Positions 37,625 to 45,448 of a DNA stretch of 64,000 nucleotides are shown in pieces. Both the position numbers and the translations under genes were made by a program. A model generated the notes under the pieces. It did not search any database and was not told the origin of the DNA. It was given only the letters and a program-made list of their open reading frames with translations. The DNA lies in NCBI RefSeq assembly GCF_964030935.1, contig NZ_OZ034990.1, forward strand, positions 870,001 through 934,000, in the 5' to 3' direction. Position 1 is the first letter of the stretch. The number at the start of each line of letters is the position of its first letter. The stretch is from Rickettsiella endosymbiont of Aleochara curtula (lineage in GTDB: Bacteria > Pseudomonadota > Gammaproteobacteria > Diplorickettsiales > Diplorickettsiaceae).

Positions 37625-40264
37625 TTATAGTAAGCTCTTACTGACCATCTCATACACATCTGCAGAAAGCCCCGGTATTTTAATGAGCTTTTCTAGTTGA
37701 TCATGCATCAAGGTTTGACGATCGATATCAAAACGCTTCCATTGCGTAAAAGGTTTTACTAAACGCGCCGCTATCTGAGGATTGATAGGATCAAGCTGCT
37801 GTATTTGTTCACTTAAAAATACATAACCTGCGCCTGAACGATCGTGAAATTGACTACGATTTTCTGAACAAAAAACACCTATCAAGGATCGAATTTTATT
37901 CGGATTCTTCCAATCAAAAGCAGGATGCTTCAGTAATTTTTTAACCTGATGCAAGGTATCTGGCAATGGAGCACGCGCTTGTATCGCTAACCATTTACAA
38001 ACCACTAAAGAATTAGCTGAATTTTTTTCATAAAACTCTTTTAAAAAGCGGTCTCGTTGCGATAAGTTATGGCTAACTATTTCGCTTAATGCCACAATTC
38101 TATCGGTTAGGTTATCGGCTTTTTTATAATGTTCCACACAGAGATGATGCACATTAGGATCTTGCAATAACATGAGATAGTTTAAACTTATGTTAGCTAA
38201 ACGTCGATTGGTCACCGACTGTTTATCAAAAACATAAGGTGTTAAATCATGACAGGCTTGATAACAATGTAAAAAATTATTTTCTAATTTTTTAACGCAT
38301 TGAAAGCGTAACCATTCTCTTTCTTCGTGAATTCCATCGATATCAATAATAGGCATTTGTTCGGCAAAAGTAGCTTCACTCGGTAAGCTTAATAATTCTG
38401 CCAATAAATCCTTACTATCCTGCTTATTATCAGCGAATAGAATTTTATAGCCCTCAATCAATTGATTAACCGCTGAATCTTCCATAGCAGCTGAGGATCG
38501 AATACGCCGCAACACTATTCGACTCGCCAACTCCTGTGCAGCATCCCAGCGATTAAAACCATCGGTATCCGACTGCATTAAAAATGCAAGATCTTCATCA
38601 GAATATTTAACTTTAAGTTTCACTGGTGCAGAAAAATTTCTCAGCAAAGAAGGAATTGGTTTAGCATCGACATTTATAAACTGAAATACATGTTCAGACT
38701 CTCTAAGTTTTAATGTGCATTGTGTCCCCATAGGCTTATCGTCACCGACTAGTTGTAAATTAAAAGCTTGGCCTTCTGGACTTAATAAAGCCATCACCAA
38801 AGGGATATAAAAAGGTTTTTTAGTCGGTTGTCCCGGTGTGGCAGGACAATGTTGTTTGAGTATCAAGTCAAAGGTTTTTTCTTCCGCTGAATAATGATAA
38901 TCAACCTGTAATTCGGGTGTGCCGGATTGCTTATACCAACGACGAAATTGTTGCAGATCGTAACTACTCCCCTTCTCAATTGATTTAACAAAATCTTCTA
39001 TTGTGACGGCTTGTCCATCATGAGAATTAAAATAATCATCCATACCTTTACGAAATAATTCTGGACCCACTAAGACCTTCATCATGCGAATGATTTCAGC
39101 ACCTTTTTCATACACCGTCATGGTGTAAAAATTATTGATCTCAATATAAGAGTCGGGTTGCACGGGATGAGCTAGAGGGCCGGCATCCTCTGCAAACTGC
39201 ATAGCTCTTAATTGTCTTACTGTACTGATGCGTTCAGTAGCAGGATTGCCAATAGATTCACTAAATTCTTGTTCGCGAAACACCGTCAAGCCTTCCTTAA
39301 GACTCAGCTGAAACCAATCACGACAGGTAATGCGATCACCGGTCCAATTATGAAAATACTCATGTCCTACCACTTTAGTAATATAGCTATAATCCGCGTC
39401 AGCTGCTGAATTCGGATCCGCCAAAATAGTCTGTGCATTAAAAATATTAAGTCCCTTATTTTCCATGGCCCCCATATTAAAGTCATCGATAACCGCAATC
39501 ATGAAGATATCTAAATCATATTCGCGACCATAGGCTTGCTCATCCCAATGCATGGCTTTTTTTAAAGAATCCATGGCGTGATGGCACTTATTTTTCTCTC
39601 CCTTTTCAGAAAAAATCTGTAAAATTATTTTACGCTGCGATTGAGTTAAAAATTCATCTTGAATATATTCTAAATCACCCGCAACCAAAGCAAATAAATA
39701 ACTAGGTTTTTTAAAAGGATCTTCCCAAGTAATAGAATGTTGATTATTCGCTAAATTTTGCTCTGTAATTTTATTACCATTGGATAATAAAATGGGGTAT
39801 TTTGATTTGTCGGCAATAATAGTAGTGGTGTAGCGCGCTAATACGTCGGGTCTATCTAAAAAATAAGTGATGCGCCGAAAACCTTCCGCTTCACATTGAG
39901 TACAAAAAATTCCTCGGGAAACATACAATCCACTTAATGCGGTATTTTCTTTAGGTTTAATTCTATTTTCAATTTCAAGAATAAACTGATCGGGCACGTG
40001 AAAAATAGTTAATTCATTATCTTTGAGTTGATATTCTTTGCTTGATAAAGATCGTCCATTAAGTTTAATAAAAATCAATTCGCAATTTTCACCTTGCAAA
40101 ATCAGAGATTTATTTTTATTTTCTGGCACCGAGTTACGAATGAATGTCAAACGAGAATTAACTTGCGTTAAATCTTCATCTAACTTAAAGGTTAATTCAA
40201 CGGTATTTATCAAAAAACTAGGTGGGGTGTAATCTTTAAGAAAGGTAGTTTTTAATTCAGTCAT
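37625..40264 (-). CDS. pepN: Aminopeptidase N
   Basis: PepN is a cytoplasmic M1-family zinc aminopeptidase that removes N-terminal residues from peptides. The 879-residue protein shows the GAMEN exopeptidase motif at residues 265-269 and the zinc site HEYFH at 301-305 with the third ligand E324. The N-terminal domain and large C-terminal superhelix are full length compared with the roughly 870-residue E. coli enzyme. It ends leftward beside the EamA gene, which converges with it. Confidence 0.96.
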   Translation of the reverse strand: MTELKTTFLKDYTPPSFLINTVELTFKLDEDLTQVNSRLTFIRNSVPENKNKSLILQGENCELIFIKLNGRSLSSKEYQLKDNELTIFHVPDQFILEIENRIKPKENTALSGLYVSRGIFCTQCEAEGFRRITYFLDRPDVLARYTTTIIADKSKYPILLSNGNKITEQNLANNQHSITWEDPFKKPSYLFALVAGDLEYIQDEFLTQSQRKIILQIFSEKGEKNKCHHAMDSLKKAMHWDEQAYGREYDLDIFMIAVIDDFNMGAMENKGLNIFNAQTILADPNSAADADYSYITKVVGHEYFHNWTGDRITCRDWFQLSLKEGLTVFREQEFSESIGNPATERISTVRQLRAMQFAEDAGPLAHPVQPDSYIEINNFYTMTVYEKGAEIIRMMKVLVGPELFRKGMDDYFNSHDGQAVTIEDFVKSIEKGSSYDLQQFRRWYKQSGTPELQVDYHYSAEEKTFDLILKQHCPATPGQPTKKPFYIPLVMALLSPEGQAFNLQLVGDDKPMGTQCTLKLRESEHVFQFINVDAKPIPSLLRNFSAPVKLKVKYSDEDLAFLMQSDTDGFNRWDAAQELASRIVLRRIRSSAAMEDSAVNQLIEGYKILFADNKQDSKDLLAELLSLPSEATFAEQMPIIDIDGIHEEREWLRFQCVKKLENNFLHCYQACHDLTPYVFDKQSVTNRRLANISLNYLMLLQDPNVHHLCVEHYKKADNLTDRIVALSEIVSHNLSQRDRFLKEFYEKNSANSLVVCKWLAIQARAPLPDTLHQVKKLLKHPAFDWKNPNKIRSLIGVFCSENRSQFHDRSGAGYVFLSEQIQQLDPINPQIAARLVKPFTQWKRFDIDRQTLMHDQLEKLIKIPGLSADVYEMVSKSLL

Positions 40265-40275
40265 TTTATTACCTA

Positions 40276-41154
40276 TTATTTGATGAGAGGATCAGGCTCT
40301 TTTTTCATATTCACTGCCGCTGGAAGAATTAAACTTATCAACAATAATGAGCCACCAACCAGTGTGGTTTTTGCCAGCATTTCATGATTAATCCATACGC
40401 CAAATAGACTTGCAAATAAAGGCTCCAAGGCAAAAATCAACGCGGCTTTGGGGGCACTGGTAAATTTTTGATACTTATTCTGTAAATAATACGCCAAACT
40501 GGTAGCAAATACAGCACAAAATAGTATGCCAATCAAAGCTTGCGGCTGCAAAGCCGCACTAAAATTATGACCTTTAGTAAATAAAAATACAAAAGGCACG
40601 GTAAACAAGAGCTGATAAAAAGCTAATAATTGATAATTATCTATCAATTGATTAATGCGCTGTAAATAGGTAATTTGTAAGGAAAAAAACATAGCTCCTA
40701 AAAAAACCCACAAATCACCATGTCCGAAATAAAGGTGCTTTACATCCATCAAAACATAAAGCCCTATAAATCCTATGCCCGAACACAATAAATCCAAGCG
40801 GCTCGGCTTTTCTAGCTTAAACAAAGGTGCTAGAAAAGGGACTAAAATAACACTAGCGCCGGTAATAAATGCCGCACGCGCAGAATGCACGGTTTCTAAG
40901 CCTATAGTTTGACAAAGATAAGCCCCCGCATTGAGAACGCCAATAATTAGGCTACCACGCAAAATAGCTCGGGTGGTCTTATGGAATAAAATCCAAACAC
41001 TAGGTAACAAAACCAATGCAGCTAAAGCAAAACGTAAACTCACAAATACAAACGGATCAACTTCAGTCAATGCATTTCGAGTCAGTGGAAAAGTTATCCC
41101 CCACATCAAGGTAGCTAAAATAAGATAAAAATTTGCTTTACTAGATAATTTCAT
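40276..41154 (-). CDS. EamA/DMT-family transporter (second)
   Basis: A ten-span inner-membrane transporter of two EamA repeats. It begins MKLSSKANFYLILATLMWGITFP and has the characteristic PFVFVSLRFALAALVLLP and AFITGASVILVPFLAPLF segments. The first repeat ends near residue 140. I use the ATG at 41154 because the in-frame ATG at 41169 lies within the end of a dispersed repeat. It shares strand with pepN, 11 bp upstream of that gene, and may be co-transcribed with it. Substrate unknown. Confidence 0.85.
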   Translation of the reverse strand: MKLSSKANFYLILATLMWGITFPLTRNALTEVDPFVFVSLRFALAALVLLPSVWILFHKTTRAILRGSLIIGVLNAGAYLCQTIGLETVHSARAAFITGASVILVPFLAPLFKLEKPSRLDLLCSGIGFIGLYVLMDVKHLYFGHGDLWVFLGAMFFSLQITYLQRINQLIDNYQLLAFYQLLFTVPFVFLFTKGHNFSAALQPQALIGILFCAVFATSLAYYLQNKYQKFTSAPKAALIFALEPLFASLFGVWINHEMLAKTTLVGGSLLLISLILPAAVNMKKEPDPLIK

Positions 41155-41160
41155 AAAATA

Positions 41161-41286
41161 TATACTCATAGCAATTGGATTTTTGCCAAGGCGCCATGAG
41201 AATGAAGCAACCTTCGTTTATTCAAGACACATGAGGATTGCGAATTGAACGGCAACACAGCCAAAAATTCAAGTGCGAAGAGTATA
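41161..41286 (+). repeat. Dispersed ~120-bp inverted-repeat element, copy 3
   Basis: It runs from TATACTCATAGCAATTGGAT to AAGTGCGAAGAGTATA. Its ends are inverted relative to one another. The interior (GAAGCAACCTTCGTTTATTC, ACATGAGGATTGCGAATTGA) matches the minus-strand element at 5694-5817 closely and the element at 4001-4120 more loosely. It lies between the divergent EamA and dapB genes and overlaps the longest possible EamA start. There is no ORF. Confidence 0.7.
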
Positions 41287-41330
41287 GAGTATAGTCACTC
41301 CCATCCCTTGCAACAACAGGAGAATTTTCG

Positions 41331-42062
41331 ATGCCAATTCGCGTTCTCGTTAATGGCGCTGCTGGCCGTATGGGGCAAATCACTGTTAAAACGATTAAAC
41401 AGGATCCAAGCTTCGATTTAGTAGCAGAAACTTATAATAGCGACGAACTAAAAAAATCACTATTATCCAGCAAAGCGGATGTGGTTATTGATTTTACCAA
41501 CGCCGCCGTAGTTTTTGAAAATGCTAAAAGTATCATACTGGCCGGAGTTCATCCTGTTATTGGTACGAGTGGTTTACTTCCAGAACAAATAAAAGAATTG
41601 CAAAGGCTTTGCGCTGAGAAAAACTTAGGTGGAATCATTGCTCCCAATTTTTGTGTGGGTGTTTTATTAATGATGCGTTTTGCTGAACAAGCCGCACATT
41701 ATTTTCCTGAATGTGAAATTATAGAAACACATCATGAAAATAAACTAGACGCACCCTCTGCAACCGCTATAAAAACCGCTGAATTAATTAGCTCTGCGAG
41801 AACAAGCCAACCACGTGTTAAAAAAATTCATGAAACATTAACTGGCGCGCGTGGCGCGGTCAAAAATCAAGTTCCGATACATGCATTACGTCTGCCAGGA
41901 TTTCTCGCCAAGCAAGACATACTATTTGGCCATCTTGGTGGAAATCTGGTTATCTCTCATGAAACGATAGACCGTAATGCCTATATGCCCGGCGTATTAT
42001 TGGCTTGCAAAAAAGTGATATCGCTAAAAAAATTAGTTTATGGTTTAGAAAATTTTTTATAA
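41331..42062 (+). CDS. dapB: 4-hydroxy-tetrahydrodipicolinate reductase
   Basis: DapB reduces the cyclic intermediate of lysine and diaminopimelate synthesis using NAD(P)H; the product feeds both protein and peptidoglycan. The 243-residue protein has the nucleotide-binding NGAAGRMGQ at the start, the GTSG loop, APNFCVGV, and the catalytic HHENKLDAPSATA segment. It is about 30 residues shorter than the E. coli enzyme, with loops trimmed. The ribosome site GGAG precedes the ATG. rsmG follows after 35 bp. Confidence 0.95.
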   Translation: MPIRVLVNGAAGRMGQITVKTIKQDPSFDLVAETYNSDELKKSLLSSKADVVIDFTNAAVVFENAKSIILAGVHPVIGTSGLLPEQIKELQRLCAEKNLGGIIAPNFCVGVLLMMRFAEQAAHYFPECEIIETHHENKLDAPSATAIKTAELISSARTSQPRVKKIHETLTGARGAVKNQVPIHALRLPGFLAKQDILFGHLGGNLVISHETIDRNAYMPGVLLACKKVISLKKLVYGLENFL

Positions 42063-42097
42063 AAAGTTACCTCTAAAATTTCATACGGAAAATCTAC

Positions 42098-42736
42098 ATG
42101 GTCGATTTCAAACAATTACATACTGAGCTTTTAAAGCAGTTAAGCCAAAATCATTTGTGTGTTAATGAAATAATTAGCAAAAAATTAGTCGAGTATGTGT
42201 TGCTGTTGCATAAATGGAATCAAATACATAATTTAACCAGCATCCGCGACCCTTTACAGATGCTCACTAAACATATTATCGATAGTCTCGTTATTAGCCC
42301 GTATTTACAAGGTCCAAACATTTTGGATGTCGGTACTGGCGCGGGTTTACCGGGACTTCCTTTAGCACTTACACTTCCTCAGTATCATTTTGCATTACTA
42401 GACAGTAACGGAAAAAAAACTCGTTTCTTAACACATGTCATACAGACCTTAATGATTAACAATGTAGATATTATTTCTTCTCGAGTGGAAAAATATTATC
42501 CGGAAAATTGTTTTAATAGCATAGTCAGTCGCGCCTTTAGTCAGCTTAATGAATTTTTGCATAAAACTAAACATTTATGCTGCAAAAATGGAATTTTTTT
42601 AGCGATGAAAGGACAATACCCTGTTGAAGAGATCGAAACACTTGATACCGATTTCAAACTGATTGACACCAAAGCCTTACAGATTTCAGGTCTTGATGAA
42701 AAAAGACATCTATTGATCATTGATTTAACTAATTGA
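42098..42736 (+). CDS. rsmG: 16S rRNA (guanine527-N7)-methyltransferase
   Basis: RsmG methylates G527 of 16S rRNA with S-adenosylmethionine. The 212-residue protein has the N-terminal helices ending in HKWNQIHNLTSIRDP, the SAM site LDVGTGAGLPGLPLAL and the LLDSNGKKTRFL acceptor segment. The classic location beside gidA and parA is not seen; here it follows dapB. It is a normal length. Mutants in this gene are known to give mild streptomycin resistance. Confidence 0.94.
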   Translation: MVDFKQLHTELLKQLSQNHLCVNEIISKKLVEYVLLLHKWNQIHNLTSIRDPLQMLTKHIIDSLVISPYLQGPNILDVGTGAGLPGLPLALTLPQYHFALLDSNGKKTRFLTHVIQTLMINNVDIISSRVEKYYPENCFNSIVSRAFSQLNEFLHKTKHLCCKNGIFLAMKGQYPVEEIETLDTDFKLIDTKALQISGLDEKRHLLIIDLTN

Positions 42737-42854
42737 TAAATAAAAATTTCTTTATGTTTTTTTATTTATTTCTTGTTAGTTAAGAAAAGATTAATTATTC
42801 TATCTTACAATTATTAATCCAATAAAGTTAATTACCTTCGACAAGGATAATAAA

Positions 42855-44162
42855 ATGCCAAGCCGTGCCCCTGAAACTATGCCTTTACTTCCTGCACAAC
42901 ATTCTAATAGTTTTATTCAAAAGCTAATTTATCCCTTAAAAAAATTCTGGGAAAATTTAACCGCTAAATCATTCGGTATAGCTGTAACATCCGCAGTCAG
43001 TGTAGTTACTTATTATAATCCAGCTTATCAAGCAGGCGCTTCAGTTGCTGACGGATTAAAAGAAATTACTGCCGCAAGTGGAATTGGAACCAACTTCCTT
43101 TTTAATATACAAGCTTACCGAGAGCTTTTAGAACAGTGTCCTAGACTTCTTAAAACGCCTGCGCAACTTTCAGCAGCAATCTTTTTTTCTATTATGTGTG
43201 TAGCACCTAATATATTTATGAATATAGTCGACGAAGAGGGAAACTATGTTGATGCACCGTTAATGACATTACAGATAGTTTCTGCGTTACTTAACGTCGG
43301 CGTCAATGTGGTAGGATCCATGGAATTAATTAATGGAATTAGCGCCCTATTCAAAAATCAAACCGATTTACAAAAAGAAAAATTCATCGAAGAAATTAAT
43401 CTTGCATTTGAACAGTTTACTCGCAAACACTGTGATTTAGATCCAACTGAACCATTAAATCTGGACACCCAGGGGCAGCTAATTTCTCTTCTTACCGCCA
43501 ATAACGATTTAAGTTTGCGTGAAAAAATCAGCTATTATTCGCTTAATACCGGTCTTGGCTTGTTCAGCATCCCACAATTTAGCGCATATTTATTAATCAG
43601 TTATTTTGGTATGCGTGACTTATCTGAAAAAAAATTTGGGGGTAGTCACACAATCGGTATGTTCTTGGGTTTTATAGCTGCCATTGGTAATGGGATACCT
43701 GGCGCAGGATTTACTATTAAAGGAGTTCTTTCCTCTAGTAAAAAATTGATGTCTATGGAAAAACCTTCTTTACTAGCCATATTTTTTGCGCTGCCGGCAT
43801 TATTCTCCGGGTTTACTACACATAAAGCCATGGCAGATAGTTTAAAAGAATTAGGCTATTCAGGAAACATAGCTGAAGCATTGAAATGGATAGCCAATCT
43901 AGGTGCGGCGTTAATCTATAATTTACCGCAAATGCTCGCTTTAGCGGATAACTTGAATACCGCCGAGGGTAGTAACCAACTCACTGACTTAAAGAAAAAT
44001 CTTGAAGACCAAATTAAAAATTTAGATTCTTCTAATTTGCAAGATTTTAGAAGTGGATTACGCGGTAATGTGAGTGTTTTTTTTAGAACATATGTTGCTG
44101 AAAATATGAATTTGGATGATTATCCACATTCATATGCTAACATCAATAGCTCTAGCGTATAA
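42855..44162 (+). CDS. Unknown multi-span membrane protein, 435 residues
   Basis: I do not recognise a family. The protein has an N-terminal soluble stretch (about residues 1-38, with MPLLP) and then about six to seven hydrophobic segments (near 45-60, 103-123, 138-160, 233-253, 265-290, 305-322 and 345-365), separated by an acidic helical region at about 170-225. There is no cleavable signal peptide. The tail is polar and serine-rich. A good ribosome site (AAGGA) precedes the ATG. It stands alone upstream of tRNA-Arg. Multi-span proteins of this type are seen among Legionellales effectors, but this is only a guess. Confidence 0.65.
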   Translation: MPSRAPETMPLLPAQHSNSFIQKLIYPLKKFWENLTAKSFGIAVTSAVSVVTYYNPAYQAGASVADGLKEITAASGIGTNFLFNIQAYRELLEQCPRLLKTPAQLSAAIFFSIMCVAPNIFMNIVDEEGNYVDAPLMTLQIVSALLNVGVNVVGSMELINGISALFKNQTDLQKEKFIEEINLAFEQFTRKHCDLDPTEPLNLDTQGQLISLLTANNDLSLREKISYYSLNTGLGLFSIPQFSAYLLISYFGMRDLSEKKFGGSHTIGMFLGFIAAIGNGIPGAGFTIKGVLSSSKKLMSMEKPSLLAIFFALPALFSGFTTHKAMADSLKELGYSGNIAEALKWIANLGAALIYNLPQMLALADNLNTAEGSNQLTDLKKNLEDQIKNLDSSNLQDFRSGLRGNVSVFFRTYVAENMNLDDYPHSYANINSSSV

Positions 44163-44246
44163 AAACTTAGGCAACGAAAGATTGTTAGCTAATGGAACTA
44201 GCTGAATAAGTTATAAACTGTTAGAATTCTGCCGCTTTAAGTCTAA

Positions 44247-44323
44247 GCGCCCGTAGCTCAGCTGGATAGAGTACCAGGCTTCGAACCTGGGTGTCGGGGG
44301 TTCGAGTCCCTCCGGGCGCACCA
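44247..44323 (+). tRNA. tRNA-Arg (anticodon UCG)
   Basis: A complete cloverleaf of 77 bases including an encoded CCA. The acceptor stem GCGCCCG pairs with CGGGCGC, the discriminator is A, the D-arm starts GCTC, the anticodon stem CCAGG/CCTGG holds the loop CTTCGAA, and the T-arm has GGTTCGAGTCC. The anticodon UCG reads CGA arginine codons. No integrase or attachment-site duplication is seen next to it. Confidence 0.96.
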
Positions 44324-44333
44324 ATAATTATTT

Positions 44334-45074
44334 TTACCGGGACGGGTTGCTGTCGGTTTTCAGCTCAAAGACTACATCAACTTGATCTTTAAAATGGATA
44401 GTTTGTTGTTGGTAAGTTTGATCTGGCTTAGCTGTTAAAGCATTTTCTGCTCGTAAAAACATAACCGGTACTGGCATAGGTTGGTCATTATCTCCCTGAT
44501 AATGAATACTATAAATAGGCCCAAGTTTAACCATAAAACCGTCGGCCAATGAATTTGCTTGCACAATGGCGGTCTGAATGGCTTTTTTACGCACTTGCTC
44601 ACGATAGTTATTTAGATTGGCGACACCTAATTTTATAGCACGAATCTCATTCAATCCCATCTTTAATGCGCCATCTAATAGCTCATTAAGCTTATCTATC
44701 TGACGTACTGTTATTTGCACCTGACGCACTGCACGATAGCCTTTCAGCACTGCTGCACTTTTCTGATAATCATATTCTGGTTGTGTACTTAAATTAGCCG
44801 CATTAATATCTTTCTGCTGAATACCGTTTTTACGTAAAAAATCAAAATAGTGTGTGACTCTTTTATCCACCTGTCTTTTAGCTTCAGTGGCCTCTTTAGC
44901 TGAGTAGCTCACTTCAATCGTGATAGTTGCATTATCTGGCTTTACATCAATACTGGCAATGCCTGTCGTGCTAAGATGTGGGCCTGATAGTATTTCGTCA
45001 GCATAAATAGGCAACGCCAAAGTGCACATTGTTAATCCTATGATTATGGCTAAAGTCAATGTTTTCAACTTCAT
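44334..45074 (-). CDS. Exported SIMPL-domain (DUF541) protein
   Basis: A 246-residue periplasmic protein with a signal peptide (about residues 1-25, ending PIYA). The SIMPL domain shows LSTTGIASIDVKPDNATITI near the start, a middle RQVQITVRQIDKLNELLDGALK helix and the C-terminal VDVVFELK strand. E. coli YggE is the best-known relative and protects against oxidative stress, although its biochemical role is unclear. The ribosome site GGAGG is strong. It converges with the tRNA-Arg gene 10 bp away. Confidence 0.88.
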   Translation of the reverse strand: MKLKTLTLAIIIGLTMCTLALPIYADEILSGPHLSTTGIASIDVKPDNATITIEVSYSAKEATEAKRQVDKRVTHYFDFLRKNGIQQKDINAANLSTQPEYDYQKSAAVLKGYRAVRQVQITVRQIDKLNELLDGALKMGLNEIRAIKLGVANLNNYREQVRKKAIQTAIVQANSLADGFMVKLGPIYSIHYQGDNDQPMPVPVMFLRAENALTAKPDQTYQQQTIHFKDQVDVVFELKTDSNPSR

Positions 45075-45448
45075 ATTGCCTCCGGATATCTAGTAATGAG
45101 ACTGATATTTTAAAAAAGTTTAGAAATTACTATGGATGATAGCAACGAAGTCAACCAGTTAAAAGCTTCTAAACTAATTTAGGACAAGGATGCTGCTTTC
45201 TATCTTATATAGGCTTTCAAATAGCTGCAATATAGAAATTGGATTAAGGCATTACTAAGGAGACTTAGTGGATGTTTCTTCCTCTGCAAAGGGACAAAAA
45301 ATACAGGAAAAATACTACTCTTTTAATTGGAAATTTAACTAGATAGCAATTCGTTGCATAGCTAAAAATGAAGCTAAAACCATTTCCATTACAACCTAAT
45401 TTATAAAATTCATAAAGATGAGATAAACATTTCTTTAACGTTAATATT
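45075..45448. other. Intergenic region upstream of the SIMPL gene
   Basis: This 374-bp stretch separates two minus-strand genes. I see no supported gene. A 9-bp inverted repeat (AGTTTAGAA at 45117-45125 and TTCTAAACT at 45167-45175) has a 41-base loop. A 24-codon plus-strand ORF starts at GTG 45268 behind a strong AAGGAG, but it is too short and unrecognised to call. The SIMPL gene promoter should lie within 45085-45200. Confidence 0.4.

Noticed and set aside
44247-44323. tRNA-Arg as an attachment site of an integrated element
   Set aside because: No integrase gene and no direct repeat of the tRNA 3' end was seen in the window.
45268-45342. 24-codon ORF starting GTG behind a strong AAGGAG
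   Set aside because: Too short, no recognisable product; could be chance or a gene remnant. Mentioned only as a feature of the intergenic region.
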